Shown here one piece after another: positions 16,143-25,999 of a stretch of DNA of 64,000 bases. The first letter of the stretch is position 1; each line of letters starts with the position of its first letter. The notes below the pieces were generated by a model, which saw only the letters and a list, made by a program, of their open reading frames with translations, was not told the origin of the DNA and did no database searches. Both the position numbers and the translations under genes were made by a program. This stretch comes from Pseudomonadota bacterium. Its GTDB lineage: Bacteria > Pseudomonadota > Alphaproteobacteria > Reyranellales > Reyranellaceae. The DNA is taken from positions 17,447-81,446 of the forward strand of contig JAFEBU010000049.1 of assembly GCA_018242505.1 (NCBI GenBank), read 5' to 3'.

Positions 16143-17588
16143 CTATTGGAAGTCGCGCACGTCCGCCAGCGTGCCCTTGATGGCGGCGGCAGCGGCCATC
16201 GCCGGGCTCACCAGGTGGGTGCGCCCGCCGCGGCCCTGCCGACCCTCGAAGTTGCGGTTCGAGGTCGAGGCGCAGCGCTGACCCGGCTCCAGCCGGTCGG
16301 CGTTCATGGCGAGACACATGGAGCAGCCCTGGATGCGCCATTCGAAGCCGGCTTCGAGGAAGATCTTGTCGAGTCCCTCCTTCTCGGCTTCGGCCTTCAC
16401 CAGGCCCGAGCCCGGCACCACCATCGCCGAGACGTTGGATGCCACCTTGCGGCCGCGTGCGATCTCGGCCGCCGCGCGCAGATCCTCGATGCGGCCGTTG
16501 GTGCAGGAACCGATGAATACGCGGTCGATCGGCACGTCGATCAGTTTGGTGCCCGGTGTCAGGCCCATATAGGCGAGCGAGCGCGTCCAGGCCTCGCGTC
16601 GGTTCTCGTCGGGCGCGTTGGCCGGATCGGGAATGACGTCGGTGATGGGCAGTGCATCCTGGGGACTCGTGCCCCAGGTCACCATCGGCGGGATGTCCGA
16701 GGCGTTGAGGTCGATCTGGGTGTCGAAATGCGCGCCCTTGTCCGACGGCAGGCGCCGCCACTGGCCGAGGGCAAGGTCCCAGGCGCCGCCCTTGGGCGCG
16801 TAGGGCCGGCCCATCAGGTACTTGAAGGTCGTGTCGTCCGGTGCGATCAGCCCGGCGCGCGCACCGGCCTCGATCGACATGTTGCAGACCGTCATGCGGC
16901 CTTCCATCGTCATCTCGCGGATGGCGCGACCGGCATATTCGATCACATGGCCGGTGCCGCCCGCGGTGCCGAGGCGGGCGATGATGGCGAGGATCACGTC
17001 CTTGGGCGTGACGCCGAGCGGCAGGCTGCCCTCGACCGCCACACGCATGTTCTTGGCCGGCTTCTGGATCAGCGTTTGCGTGGCCAGCACATGCTCGACC
17101 TCGGAGGTGCCGATGCCGAAGGCGAGCGCACCGAACGCGCCATGCGTCGAGGTATGGCTGTCGCCGCACACGATGGTCATGCCGGGCAGCGTGAGGCCTT
17201 GCTCGGGACCGGTCACATGGACGATGCCGCGTCGCGGGTCGTTCAGGCCGAAGTAGGGCACGCCGAAATCGGCGACGTTCTTCTCCAGCGTCTCGACCTG
17301 GACGCGCGATTCCTCGTCGGGAATGCCCTGGCTGAAGTCGGTCGTCGGCGTGTTGTGGTCGGCGACGGCGACAGTGGCGTCGGGTCGGCGCACCGGACGC
17401 TGGGCCATGCGCAGGCCCTCGAAAGCCTGCGGGCTCGTCACCTCGTGCACGAGGTGACGATCAATGTAGATCAAGCAGGTGCCGTCATCCTGGCGATGGA
17501 CGACGTGGCTGTCCCAGATCTTCTCGAACAGGGTCCTGGGTGGGGGCGGGGGAGGCGGCGGCGTGGCCGATTTCTTGCGGAACGCCAT
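16143..17588 (-). CDS. leuC: 3-isopropylmalate dehydratase large subunit
   Basis: A 481-residue aconitase-family enzyme of leucine biosynthesis. Iron-sulfur cluster and substrate motifs include [38 protein letters not shown] and an [11 protein letters not shown] segment that supplies the remaining cluster cysteines. The N-terminus is unusual: after MAFRKKSAT comes a run of eight prolines before the normal start [13 protein letters not shown]. The start at 17588 is the likeliest ATG, but a downstream start would remove the proline run. It lies 7 bases after rplS, so leucine and ribosomal genes appear co-transcribed. Confidence 0.96.
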   Translation of the reverse strand: MAFRKKSATPPPPPPPPRTLFEKIWDSHVVHRQDDGTCLIYIDRHLVHEVTSPQAFEGLRMAQRPVRRPDATVAVADHNTPTTDFSQGIPDEESRVQVETLEKNVADFGVPYFGLNDPRRGIVHVTGPEQGLTLPGMTIVCGDSHTSTHGAFGALAFGIGTSEVEHVLATQTLIQKPAKNMRVAVEGSLPLGVTPKDVILAIIARLGTAGGTGHVIEYAGRAIREMTMEGRMTVCNMSIEAGARAGLIAPDDTTFKYLMGRPYAPKGGAWDLALGQWRRLPSDKGAHFDTQIDLNASDIPPMVTWGTSPQDALPITDVIPDPANAPDENRREAWTRSLAYMGLTPGTKLIDVPIDRVFIGSCTNGRIEDLRAAAEIARGRKVASNVSAMVVPGSGLVKAEAEKEGLDKIFLEAGFEWRIQGCSMCLAMNADRLEPGQRCASTSNRNFEGRQGRGGRTHLVSPAMAAAAAIKGTLADVRDFQ

Positions 17589-17595
17589 GGCGGGC

Positions 17596-18078
17596 CTACT
17601 TCCTTCCGCCCTTGGCGGCACGCACGTTCTTCTCGTCGCGCGGCTTCTCCTTCTTGAGCTTCTCGCGCCGCGGCCGCTTCGCGGCCTCCTCGGCCTGCTC
17701 GGCGATCAGCTCGCGCTGGGCCTCGACGTCCTCGGCGATGCGGCTCGCCTTGCCGCGCAGGCCACGCAGATAATAGAGCTTGGCGCGGCGCACCGTGCCC
17801 TTGCGGACCACCTCGATCTCCCAGATGCCGGGGCTGTAGAGCGGGAACACGCGCTCCACGCCCTCGCCGAAGCTGATCTTGCGCACGGTGAAGGACGAGT
17901 TCACGCCGTCGTTCTTGCGCGCGATGCAAAGGCCTTCGTAGACCTGGATGCGCTCGCGGTTGCCTTCCTGAACCTTGACGTGCACGCGCAGCGTGTCGCC
18001 CGGCTCGAAGCGCGGCACCGGCCGCTCGGCCGTCACCTTGTCCATCGTGGCCTGCGCCAGCGTATCGAGAATGTTCAT
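17596..18078 (-). CDS. rplS: 50S ribosomal protein L19
   Basis: A 160-residue L19, with the conserved core [39 protein letters not shown] and [19 protein letters not shown]19 sits at the 30S-50S interface. It carries a C-terminal Lys/Arg/Glu-rich extension of about 40 residues beyond the E. coli length, common in Alphaproteobacteria. The start at 18078 matches the usual MNIL... opening; a four-codon extension is possible. It lies in the trmD-rplS order typical of bacteria. Confidence 0.97.
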   Translation of the reverse strand: MNILDTLAQATMDKVTAERPVPRFEPGDTLRVHVKVQEGNRERIQVYEGLCIARKNDGVNSSFTVRKISFGEGVERVFPLYSPGIWEIEVVRKGTVRRAKLYYLRGLRGKASRIAEDVEAQRELIAEQAEEAAKRPRREKLKKEKPRDEKNVRAAKGGRK

Positions 18079-18097
18079 CGTCGCATCCATCCTTTCG

Positions 18098-18817
18098 TCA
18101 CTTCTCTTCGTTCCCTGACGCGGCTCGCCTGCGGGCCCACAGATCGGGCCGCCGCCGCCGCGTGATCTCTTCCCGCTGCTTCATCCGCCATTCGGCGACC
18201 CTGCCGTGGTGGCCCGAGATCAGGACCTCCGGCACGTGCCGTTCGGTTCCGTCGGGGCCCGACCAGGCCGCCGGCCGGGTGTAGTGCGGGTACTCAAGCA
18301 AACCGTCCTCGAAACTCTCCTCGCTCGCCGACGCGGGCTCGCCCATCACCCCGGGCAGGAGCCGCACGCAGCAATCCATCACCACCATGGCCGCGATCTC
18401 GCCACCCGAAAGCACGAAATCGCCGACCGAGATCTCCTCCAGCGCGTGGGCCTCGATGACCCGCTCGTCGACACCCTCGAACCGTCCGCACACCAGCAGC
18501 ACGCCCGGCCCCTGGGCCAGCTCCCGCCCGCGCGCCTGGCTGAACGGCGCGCCCCGCGGCGAAAGCAGGATCTTCGGCATGCCGGGCTCGGACGCCTCGG
18601 TGATCGCTGCCGACAGCACGTCGGGCTTCATCACCATGCCTGCGCCGCCGCCAAACGGTGCATCGTCCACCGTGCCGTGCCGGTCCGTTGCGAACGCCCG
18701 GATATCGACTGCCTTCAGCGACCACACGCCTTGCTTCAATGCCTTGCCGGCCAGGCTTTCACCCAGCGGGCCCGGAAACATTTCCGGGAAGAGCGTCAGC
18801 GCCGTCGCGCGCCACAC
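18098..18817 (-). CDS. trmD: tRNA (guanine-N1)-methyltransferase
   Basis: A 239-residue SPOUT methyltransferase that forms m1G37 in tRNAs. The knot motifs are visible: [38 protein letters not shown] and [13 protein letters not shown]. The start codon is GTG (complement of 18815-18817), 6 bases after the rimM stop. A short Arg-rich C-terminus follows. Position between rimM and rplS is the canonical order. Confidence 0.97.
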   Translation of the reverse strand: MWRATALTLFPEMFPGPLGESLAGKALKQGVWSLKAVDIRAFATDRHGTVDDAPFGGGAGMVMKPDVLSAAITEASEPGMPKILLSPRGAPFSQARGRELAQGPGVLLVCGRFEGVDERVIEAHALEEISVGDFVLSGGEIAAMVVMDCCVRLLPGVMGEPASASEESFEDGLLEYPHYTRPAAWSGPDGTERHVPEVLISGHHGRVAEWRMKQREEITRRRRPDLWARRRAASGNEEK

Positions 18818-18823
18818 GTTGCT

Positions 18824-19336
18824 TCACGCCTCCTTCGTTTCGCCCTCCGCCAGCAGGCCTGCCGGCGGGTCCACCACGACCTTGCCGCCCTCGATATCGA
18901 TCTCGGGCACCGTCGCGTCGGTGAAGGGCAACATCATGCCACCCGACACCTCCATCACCGGCCCGGCACCGAAATCGTGGAAGGCGACCACCTTGCCCCA
19001 ATCCCGGCCGTCCCGGCCGATAGCCGGCAGACCGATCAGGTCCGCTTCGTACCACTCCCGCTCGCCGGTTTGCGGAAAGGCGCTGCGCTCGACATAGAGT
19101 CGCAATCCGCGCAACGCCTCCGCCGCCGTGCGATCGGCGACACCTTCGATCCGGGCCAGCACGGTGCCGCGTGCGGCACTCAACGCCTCGACCCGGTACT
19201 CCTTCTTCCCCGTCTCGTCCGACAGCGGGCCATACGTACCGATCGCCATCGGGTCCTCGGTAAAGCTCTTGACCCGTACCAGGCCGCGCACGCCGTGCGG
19301 CGCCGCGACGACGCCCAGCAGGACGCGACCCCTCAT
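18824..19336 (-). CDS. rimM: Ribosome maturation factor RimM
   Basis: A 170-residue 16S rRNA-processing factor that binds S19 and helps assemble the 30S head. It begins RVLLGVVAAPHGVRGLVRVK, the standard RimM N-domain, and contains the PRC-barrel segment EWYEADLIGLPAI followed by LPFTDATVPEIDIEGGKVVV. It lies 16 bases downstream of rpsP and 6 bases before trmD. Confidence 0.95.
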   Translation of the reverse strand: MRGRVLLGVVAAPHGVRGLVRVKSFTEDPMAIGTYGPLSDETGKKEYRVEALSAARGTVLARIEGVADRTAAEALRGLRLYVERSAFPQTGEREWYEADLIGLPAIGRDGRDWGKVVAFHDFGAGPVMEVSGGMMLPFTDATVPEIDIEGGKVVVDPPAGLLAEGETKEA

Positions 19337-19352
19337 CAGCGGCTCGCCCTCA

Positions 19353-19730
19353 TCAGGAGGCGGCCGCCTCCGTCTTCTCGCCTTCGGCCGGCGCCGCCTC
19401 GGCGCTGGCTGCCGCCTTCAGTCGTTCCTGCGCCTTGGCGCGCGGCTGGTTCTTCTTGGTCTGCTCGCGCCGTTCGCGCGGCTTCATCAACTCCGCCTCG
19501 GCCAGGAACTTGGCGACGCGATCCGACGGCCGGGCGCCGACCTTGAGCCAGTGCGCGATCCGCTCCTTGTCGATGGTCACGCGCTGTGCGTGCTCACGCG
19601 GCAGGAGTGGATTGTAGGTGCCGAGCTTCTCGATGAAGCGGCCGTCGCGCGGGCTGCGCGCGTCGGCCACCACGATGTGGAAAAACGGCCTCTTCTTGGC
19701 GCCGTGGCGGGTCATGCGGATGGCTAGCAT
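19353..19730 (-). CDS. rpsP: 30S ribosomal protein S16
   Basis: A 125-residue S16. The core is [37 protein letters not shown] and [21 protein letters not shown]-terminal Ala/Glu/Lys-rich tail of about 35 residues extends beyond the E. coli protein. It is the second gene of the ffh-rpsP-rimM-trmD-rplS block, 61 bases after ffh. Confidence 0.97.
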   Translation of the reverse strand: MLAIRMTRHGAKKRPFFHIVVADARSPRDGRFIEKLGTYNPLLPREHAQRVTIDKERIAHWLKVGARPSDRVAKFLAEAELMKPRERREQTKKNQPRAKAQERLKAAASAEAAPAEGEKTEAAAS

Positions 19731-19791
19731 TCTCTCTCCTTCGATTCGTCAAAGACGGTTTCGTTCATGAAATTTCGGCGGGCACGCTGCT

Positions 19792-21195
19792 TCAGCGCGG
19801 GAAGCCGGGTGGCGGCGCCATGCCGCCGAGGCTGCGCATGAAGCCTTTCTCCCCGAGCTTGTTGACGCGTTTCATCATCTTCACCATGTCGGCGTGCTGC
19901 TTCAGGAGCTTGTTGACGTCCTGGACCTGCACGCCCGATCCTTTGGCGATGCGCTTCTTGCGCGAGGCGTGGATCAGGTCGGGATTGCGCCGCTCCCTGG
20001 GTGTCATCGAAAGGATGACCGCCTCCTGGCGCTTGAGCTGCTTCTCGTCGATCTTGGCTTTCGACATTGCAGCCTTGGCCTGCATGGCGCCGGGCAGCAT
20101 GCCCATCAGGCCCTGCAGGCCACCCATCTTGCGCAGCTGGCGCAACTGGGCCAGCAGGTCGTCCATGTCGAACTGACCCTTGCGGACCTTGGCGGCAAGC
20201 TTCTCGGCCTCTTCCTTGTCGATCGTCTCGGCGGCGCGCTCCACCAGCGAGACGATGTCGCCCATGCCGAGGATGCGCGATGCGATGCGGTCGGGATGGA
20301 ACGGTTCCAGCGCATCGAACTTCTCGCCGACGCCGATCAGCTTCACCGGGCGGCCGGTCACGGCGCGCATCGAGAGCGCCGCGCCGCCGCGGCTGTCGCC
20401 GTCGACGCGGGTCAGCACGATGCCGGTGACGGCCAGACGTTCGTTGAACGCCTTGGCCACATTGACCGCGTCCTGGCCGGTCATGGCGTCGGCGACCAGC
20501 AGCGTTTCCTTGGGCTGGGCGAGGTCGGAGATCTCCTTGACCTCGGTCATCAGCTCTTCGTCGATCGAGAGCCGGCCCGCGGTGTCGAGGATCAGGACAT
20601 CGAAGCCTTCGCGCCGCGCGGTCTCGAGCGCGCGCCTGGTAATGGCGAGCGGCATCTCGAGCGGCACGATAGGCAAAGTCGGCACGCCGGTCTGCTCGCC
20701 CAGCACCTTGAGCTGCTGCTGTGCGGCGGGACGGCGTGTGTCGAGCGAGGCCATCATGACCCGGCGCTTGGTCGAGAACGTGCCGCCGAACATCTCGGCC
20801 GCCATGCCCTGCGGACCCTGGCTCAGCCGATAGGCGATCTTGGCCGAGGAGGTCGTCTTGCCCGAGCCCTGCAGGCCCACCATCAGGATCACGACCGGCG
20901 GAATGGCGTTGAGGTCGAGGTCGGCCACCGTGCCGCCCAGCATCTCGACCAGGTGATCGTTCACGATCTTGATCACCATCTGGCCCGGCGTCACCGAGCG
21001 GATGACGTCGGCACCGATCGCCTTCGGCCGGACCTCGTCGACGAACTGCCGCACGACAGGCAGCGCCACATCGGCCTCGAGCAAGGCCGTGCGAACCTCG
21101 CGCAGGGCGGTATCGACGTCGGCCTCCGAGAGCGCCCCGCGCCCCCGCAGCTTGTCGAAAACGTCACCCAGGCGTTTGCTCAGACCTTCGAACAT
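19792..21195 (-). CDS. ffh: Signal recognition particle protein Ffh
   Basis: A 467-residue SRP54 GTPase that binds 4.5S RNA and delivers membrane-protein nascent chains to FtsY. The N domain is followed by the G domain with GLQGSGKTTSSAKIA, DTRRPAAQQQL, DTAGRLSID and the TGIVLTRVDGDSRGG region. The Met-rich M domain (GMLPGAMQAKAAMSK onward) ends in GGMAPPPG. The start at 21195 follows GGGAGTG and matches the MFEGLSKRL family start; a five-codon extension is rejected. It leads the ribosomal block. Confidence 0.97.
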   Translation of the reverse strand: MFEGLSKRLGDVFDKLRGRGALSEADVDTALREVRTALLEADVALPVVRQFVDEVRPKAIGADVIRSVTPGQMVIKIVNDHLVEMLGGTVADLDLNAIPPVVILMVGLQGSGKTTSSAKIAYRLSQGPQGMAAEMFGGTFSTKRRVMMASLDTRRPAAQQQLKVLGEQTGVPTLPIVPLEMPLAITRRALETARREGFDVLILDTAGRLSIDEELMTEVKEISDLAQPKETLLVADAMTGQDAVNVAKAFNERLAVTGIVLTRVDGDSRGGAALSMRAVTGRPVKLIGVGEKFDALEPFHPDRIASRILGMGDIVSLVERAAETIDKEEAEKLAAKVRKGQFDMDDLLAQLRQLRKMGGLQGLMGMLPGAMQAKAAMSKAKIDEKQLKRQEAVILSMTPRERRNPDLIHASRKKRIAKGSGVQVQDVNKLLKQHADMVKMMKRVNKLGEKGFMRSLGGMAPPPGFPR

Positions 21196-21353
21196 CGCAC
21201 TCCCGTTCACCCAAAGCAGTATCGCGCCGATGCGCGAACCCTCGCGGATCGACGGAGTTCCCCCTCACCGAAGAGGCCGGAGGGAACCATAGAAATCGGC
21301 ACGACCGATTGAGCGGCCGGGGTATAAGGCCAGACGAGCACGGAGTCAAAGAC

Positions 21354-22010
21354 TTGGCGTCGGAGTACAAGCCGTTGATCGAAAAGGACTATCGCCCCAT
21401 TCCGGGCTGGGCACTCCTGCTCTTCGTGGCCGCCGTGGCGGTTCTTTCCTTCCTCGGCCTCCAGTTTCTGGCCGGCCAGGGCGTGCTGACCATCCTGGTG
21501 ACGTTCTATGCCATCGGCCTTTGCGCCGTCCTGCTGGCCGTAGCGCCGCTCGGCCGCGCCGCTGCGCCGGCGCTTGGGCTCCGCCCGTCGGGCTGGCGCC
21601 CGGTGGTGTTCGGCATGATCGGGACCATCGTCCTGTCGGTGGGGGTGAGCCAGCTCGGCATCGAGCCCAAGGCCATGAAGGAAGTGACCGACATGATGCA
21701 CCAGACGGGAATGCTGGCGCCGGGGTTGATCGCCCTGGCCTTCCTGGCACCCGTCGTGGAGGAGCTGGTGTTTCGTGGCCTGCTCTATGGCTGGGTGGCC
21801 GGCCGCTGGGGCACCGTCGCGGCGTGGATCGTCAGTTCGATCACCTTCGCGCTCGCCCATTACGAGCCTGCACACATTCTCTTGGTGCTGCCGCTCGGCA
21901 TCCTGTTCGGCTATCTGCGGCGGCGCACCGACTCGCTGCTGCCGTCGCTCGCCGCACACATCTTCAACAATGGCTTCGCCGTGCTGGCGGCGGCTTATCT
22001 CGGAAGCTAG
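21354..22010 (+). CDS. CPBP-family intramembrane metalloprotease
   Basis: A 218-residue polytopic membrane protein of the CAAX-protease/bacteriocin-processing (CPBP, Abi) family. The three catalytic motifs are present: VEELVFRGLLYGW, TFALAHYEPAH and AHIFNNGFAVL. Five to six hydrophobic segments are visible. No ATG fits; the TTG at 21354 has CGGAG eight bases upstream and starts a sensible N-terminus (ASEYKPLIEKDYRP). The substrate is unknown. It is divergent from ffh and converges with the DsbA-like isomerase gene. Confidence 0.85.
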   Translation: MASEYKPLIEKDYRPIPGWALLLFVAAVAVLSFLGLQFLAGQGVLTILVTFYAIGLCAVLLAVAPLGRAAAPALGLRPSGWRPVVFGMIGTIVLSVGVSQLGIEPKAMKEVTDMMHQTGMLAPGLIALAFLAPVVEELVFRGLLYGWVAGRWGTVAAWIVSSITFALAHYEPAHILLVLPLGILFGYLRRRTDSLLPSLAAHIFNNGFAVLAAAYLGS

Positions 22011-22012
22011 AT

Positions 22013-22615
22013 TCAGCCCGAGAGCTTGCGCTCGACGAAGTCGAGCCGGTCCTGGCCCCAGAAGATCTCGTGATCGATCACGAAGGACGGCGCACCGAAC
22101 ACGCCCTGGTCGATGGCGTACTTGGTGTAGGAGTCACGCTTCTCTGCCATGCCCGGCGTCTCGCTCGCCTTGATCACGGTATCGGGATCGAGGCCGCAGC
22201 CGGCGATGATCGCGCGCAAGGTTGCAGGATCGCCGGTGTTCTTCTCCTCGGCCCAGAGTGCATACAATACGGCATGGGCGAGCTTGATGGCGTCCGCCAT
22301 CCGCCCCAGCTCACGCAAGGCGATCACGCATCGGGCGGCCGGCAGCTCATTGGCCGGGAAGAATTTCGGCTCGAGGTTCAGCGGCACGCCCAGGACGTCG
22401 CGCCAGCGCCGGAGCTCCATCAGGCGATAGGCTTGCCGTTGCGGGGCACGCTTGGGCAACGGCAGGCCGCCCGAGACGGCGAATACAGAGCCGAAATCGA
22501 CCGGCCAAATCGTGACATGCGCATGGTGTTTCCTGGCGATCGTCTCGAAGCGCCTGGAGCCGAGATAGGCCCAGGGCGAATTCAAGGAAACGTAGTAGTC
22601 AACGTGCTTGGCCAT
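22013..22615 (-). CDS. 2-hydroxychromene-2-carboxylate isomerase-like (DsbA/GST-kappa fold)
   Basis: A 200-residue protein of the DsbA-like thioredoxin superfamily. It begins VDYYVSLNSPWAYLGS, where the serine replaces the DsbA cysteine pair as in 2-hydroxychromene-2-carboxylate isomerases and GST kappa. It ends with YAIDQGVFGAPSFVIDHEIF and WGQDRLDFVE, the cis-Pro region and family C-terminus. A glutathione-dependent isomerisation of an aromatic intermediate is expected, but no naphthalene pathway is nearby. GGGAGG lies upstream of the ATG. Confidence 0.9.
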   Translation of the reverse strand: MAKHVDYYVSLNSPWAYLGSRRFETIARKHHAHVTIWPVDFGSVFAVSGGLPLPKRAPQRQAYRLMELRRWRDVLGVPLNLEPKFFPANELPAARCVIALRELGRMADAIKLAHAVLYALWAEEKNTGDPATLRAIIAGCGLDPDTVIKASETPGMAEKRDSYTKYAIDQGVFGAPSFVIDHEIFWGQDRLDFVERKLSG

Positions 22616-22682
22616 AGTGGATCCTCCCGATTGGCCGCTTGGTGGAGACTGTGGCCGAAAGTCAGGCGACAGCAAAGCGCCG

Positions 22683-23585
22683 ATGGGCCATCCTGATCCC
22701 GTGGCCGAGCGAACAATCGTGATCACCGGCGGCGATGCCGGCTATTTCGAGCTGATGCGTGATTGCATCGATTCGTTGCGGGCAACGCCCGAAGGACGGG
22801 CCCTCGCCCTGGGAATCCTCGACTGCGGGCTGACGGAGGAGCAGCGTGCCTGGTGCCGGAAGCGTGATGCCGTTCTTGTCGCGCCGGGCTGGGATTTCGA
22901 CTTTCCCGGTCGCGACAGGCTCAAGGATGGCTACAAGGCGCTGACGGCGCGGCCGTTCCTGCCGCGCTATTTTCCGGGCTTCGATCTTTATCTCTGGATC
23001 GACGGCGACTGTTGGGTGCAGCAGGGCGACGCCGTGACGCTGTTCCAGGCCGCGGCGCGCACCGGCAGGCTCGCCGTGGCGCCGGAGATCCATCGCTTGA
23101 TGCGGCACTATCGTCACGCCTGGGCAGAATTCTCATCCGTGAACGGCGCGGCCTTCGCAGCCTGCTACGATACGGAAACGGCCGAGCGGCTGGTCCGCTA
23201 TCCGCTGATCAATGCCGGCGTGTTCGCCCTCGCCGCCGATGCGCCGCACTGGCAGGGCTGGGCCGAGCTGCTGGGCGAGGCGCTGCAGCGGTCGACCGAC
23301 ATGACCGACCAGATCGCGCTCAACGTGCTGGTCTACGACAAGGGTTTCCCTTGCGAGCCGCTGCCCAGCCGTTGCAACTGGCCGGTGCATCACGCGACAC
23401 CTGTTTGGGATGCCGGCCGCGGTCTGTTCGTGGAACCGGCCATGCCCTATGAGCCGCTGGGCATTCTGCATCTCACCATCTACACCAAGCGGCTCGCCGC
23501 CCTCGACGTGCGTGAACTGGGCGGCCCGCATGACGGCCAGGTCCGGGCGCGCTCGTTGCGCTGGCCCGGGCGAACGGCCATATAG
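22683..23585 (+). CDS. Glycosyltransferase-like protein with DxD motif
   Basis: A 300-residue protein resembling family-8-type GT-A glycosyltransferases. Evidence: TIVITGGDAGYFELMRDCI at the N-terminus, YLWIDGDCWVQ with a DGD metal motif, PLINAGVFAL, and a late TDQIALNVLVYDKG, all in the order seen in GT-A retaining enzymes. The sugar donor and acceptor are unknown. Start ATG 22683 is chosen for length. It lies 6 bases before dapF on the same strand. Confidence 0.7.
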   Translation: MGHPDPVAERTIVITGGDAGYFELMRDCIDSLRATPEGRALALGILDCGLTEEQRAWCRKRDAVLVAPGWDFDFPGRDRLKDGYKALTARPFLPRYFPGFDLYLWIDGDCWVQQGDAVTLFQAAARTGRLAVAPEIHRLMRHYRHAWAEFSSVNGAAFAACYDTETAERLVRYPLINAGVFALAADAPHWQGWAELLGEALQRSTDMTDQIALNVLVYDKGFPCEPLPSRCNWPVHHATPVWDAGRGLFVEPAMPYEPLGILHLTIYTKRLAALDVRELGGPHDGQVRARSLRWPGRTAI

Positions 23586-23591
23586 CGCGCC

Positions 23592-24455
23592 ATGACCGGA
23601 GCGACGTCCCTCAGGATGCCATTCCTCAAGATGCACGGGCTGGGCAACGATTTCGTCGTGCTGGATGCCCGCTCGGCGGCGCTCGAGCTCACGTCCGCGC
23701 GCCGCCGCGCCATCGCCGACCGCCGCCTGGGCGTGGGATGCGATCAACTGATCGTGCTCGAATCGCCGACCGACCGCGGCGCCGACGTCTTCATGCGGAT
23801 CTACAATCCCGACGGCGGCGAGGCCGGCGCCTGCGGCAATGCCACGCGCTGCGTGGCGTCGATGCTGATGGACGAGCGCGAGACCGATCAGGTGACTGTG
23901 CAGACGATCTCAGGTCTGCTCGAGTCGCAGAAGACCGGCCGCGGTACCAACGGTCTGCCGGTGATTTCAGTCGATATGGGACCGGCCCTCCTCGACTGGC
24001 GAGATATCCCAGTGCGGGAGGCCTGCGACACCAATCACATGCCGGTGGGCCTCGGTCTGTTGCAGGATCCGGTCGGCACCAACATGGGCAATCCGCACGC
24101 CACCTTCTTTGTCGACGATCTCGCCGCCATTCCGCTTGCAGAGCTGGGGCCGAAGCTGGAGCGCGACCCGTTCTTTCCTGAACGCGCCAATATCGGCGTC
24201 GCCCAGCGCGTGGGCGAGGGCCGGCTGAGGCTCAGGGTCTGGGAGCGCGGCGCGGGGCTTACGCTCGCCTGCGGTTCGGGTGCCTGCGCCGCTGTCGTGG
24301 CGGCAAGCCGGCGCGGGCTGGTTGATCGCAAGGCTGAAGTGCTCCTGGAACAGGGTTCGCTCGCCATCGAATGGCTGCGCGACGGCCATGTGCTGATGAC
24401 CGGCGGCGTTGCCGTCGCCTTCAAGGGCGAACTCGATGACTCCCTGCTGGCGTAA
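23592..24455 (+). CDS. dapF: Diaminopimelate epimerase
   Basis: A 287-residue cofactor-independent epimerase converting LL- to meso-diaminopimelate for lysine and peptidoglycan synthesis. The two catalytic cysteines lie in GACGNATRC (Cys81) and LACGSGACAA (Cys227). It starts with FLKMHGLGNDFVVLD, standard for DapF. It is followed after 9 bases by ftsY; in many Alphaproteobacteria a tRNA methylthiotransferase gene sits between the two, and here it is absent. Confidence 0.96.
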   Translation: MTGATSLRMPFLKMHGLGNDFVVLDARSAALELTSARRRAIADRRLGVGCDQLIVLESPTDRGADVFMRIYNPDGGEAGACGNATRCVASMLMDERETDQVTVQTISGLLESQKTGRGTNGLPVISVDMGPALLDWRDIPVREACDTNHMPVGLGLLQDPVGTNMGNPHATFFVDDLAAIPLAELGPKLERDPFFPERANIGVAQRVGEGRLRLRVWERGAGLTLACGSGACAAVVAASRRGLVDRKAEVLLEQGSLAIEWLRDGHVLMTGGVAVAFKGELDDSLLA

Positions 24456-24464
24456 AGGTGCGAT

Positions 24465-25412
24465 GTGAGCGACGCGGTCGAGACCGAGAAGAAGGGCGGC
24501 TGGCTGTCACGCCTGCGCGCGGGACTGGCGAAGTCGACCAAGCGCGTCACCGAGAGCATCACCGGCCTCTTCACCAAGAAGAAGCTCGACCAGGAGACGC
24601 TGAACGAGTTGGAGGATGCGCTGATCCAGGCCGATCTTGGCGTCAATGTTGCGGCGCGCCTGGTCGAGAAGCTCGGCAAGGAACGTTTCGGCAAGGAAGT
24701 GACGGATGAGGAGGTACGTGCGGCCTTCGCAGACGACATCGCCGAGATCCTGCAACCGGTGGCGACGCCGCTCGCCATCGATCCCGCGCGCAAGCCGCAT
24801 GTCGTGTTGGTCGTGGGCGTGAACGGTTCGGGAAAGACCACGACCATTGCCAAGCTCGCCCACCTCTTCAGGGGCGAGGGTCGCAGCGTCATGCTGGCCG
24901 CGGGCGACACGTTCCGGGCCGCCGCCGTCGAGCAACTCAAGGTCTGGGGCGATCGCGCGGGCGTTCCGGTGATCGCCAAACCGACCGGCGCCGACGCCGC
25001 AGGACTTGCCTTCGAGGCGCTGGAAAAGGCGCGAGCCGAAAAGTGCGACGTGCTGCTGATCGACACCGCGGGCCGGCTCCACAACAAGACAAACCTGATG
25101 GAAGAACTCGCCAAGATCGTGCGCGTGATCCGCAAGCTCGATCCTGATGCGCCGCAGTCCTGCCTGCTGGTGCTGGACGCGACGACGGGCCAGAACGCCC
25201 ATGCCCAGGTCGAGACCTTCAAGACCATGTCGCCGGTCGACGCGCTGGTCGTGACCAAGCTCGACGGCAGTGCCAAGGGCGGCGTGCTGGTGGCGCTGGC
25301 CGAGAAGTTCGGGTTGCCGGTGGTCGCGATCGGCGTCGGCGAGAGCATCGACGATCTCAGGCCCTTCGAGGCGCACGCCTTCGCCCGCAGCTTGATGGGA
25401 TTGCCGCCATGA
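24465..25412 (+). CDS. ftsY: Signal recognition particle receptor FtsY
   Basis: A 315-residue SRP receptor GTPase. The N domain (SITGLFTKKKLDQETLNELE) is followed by GVNGSGKTTTIAKLAHLF, GDTFRAAAVEQL, DTAGRLHNK, DATTGQNA and VTKLDGSAKGG. The acidic A domain of E. coli FtsY is reduced to about 30 residues, as usual in this class. The start is GTG at 24465 after AAAGG. The stop overlaps yciB by 4 bases, so the two are translationally coupled. Confidence 0.96.
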   Translation: MSDAVETEKKGGWLSRLRAGLAKSTKRVTESITGLFTKKKLDQETLNELEDALIQADLGVNVAARLVEKLGKERFGKEVTDEEVRAAFADDIAEILQPVATPLAIDPARKPHVVLVVGVNGSGKTTTIAKLAHLFRGEGRSVMLAAGDTFRAAAVEQLKVWGDRAGVPVIAKPTGADAAGLAFEALEKARAEKCDVLLIDTAGRLHNKTNLMEELAKIVRVIRKLDPDAPQSCLLVLDATTGQNAHAQVETFKTMSPVDALVVTKLDGSAKGGVLVALAEKFGLPVVAIGVGESIDDLRPFEAHAFARSLMGLPP

Positions 25413-25999
25413 GCGACGACGACATCAAGCCCGAGCGCGGCATGCGCAAGCTCTATGCGACTGCGCTCGAGCTCGGTCCTCTGGTTCTCTTCTTCATCGC
25501 CAATGGCAAGTGGGGCATCTTCGTCGGCACCAGCGTGTTCGTCGTGGCGACGGCCGTGGCGTTGCCGTGTTACCGCTGGCTCGAGGGGCGCTGGCCGATC
25601 ATGCCGATGGTCGGAGGCTTTTTCGTGCTGGTGTTCGGCGGTCTCACGATCTGGCTGCAGGACGAGACCTTCATCAAGCTGAAGCCGACCATCGTCAATT
25701 GCCTGTTCGGCGTCATCCTGGGCGGCGGACTCCTGGTGCTGCGCCGGCCGCTCCTGAAGCCGATCTTCGGCGCCGCGTTTCAGCTCACCGACGATGGTTG
25801 GCGCAAGCTCACGCTGCGCTGGTCGCTGTTCTTCTTCGTGCTGGCGGCGATCAACGAGGTGATGTGGCGCGGCTTCTCGACCGAAACCTGGATCGCGAGC
25901 AAGATGTTCCTGAGCTTCCCGCTCACGATGGTCTTCGCCTTCCTGCAGATTCCGCTGCTCAAGCGCCACTGGGACGGCGACGAGAACCCGTTCGGCTGA
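25409..25999 (+). CDS. yciB: Inner-membrane septation protein A family (YciB)
   Basis: A 196-residue membrane protein of the YciB/IspZ family with five to six hydrophobic segments. Family motifs: LELGPLVLFFIANGKWGIF at the N-terminus and WRKLTLRWSLFFFVLAAINE with WRGFSTETWIASKMF near the C-terminus. The family is linked to cell-envelope synthesis and septation. It overlaps ftsY by 4 bases. A decayed toxin gene begins directly after its stop codon on the other strand. Confidence 0.92.
   Translation: MSDDDIKPERGMRKLYATALELGPLVLFFIANGKWGIFVGTSVFVVATAVALPCYRWLEGRWPIMPMVGGFFVLVFGGLTIWLQDETFIKLKPTIVNCLFGVILGGGLLVLRRPLLKPIFGAAFQLTDDGWRKLTLRWSLFFFVLAAINEVMWRGFSTETWIASKMFLSFPLTMVFAFLQIPLLKRHWDGDENPFG

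Noticed and set aside
24035..25969. A 644-codon open frame on the minus strand across dapF, ftsY and yciB
   Set aside because: It is antisense to three well-supported genes, is Ser/Arg-rich and low-complexity, and shows no motif; long antisense frames are common in high-GC DNA.
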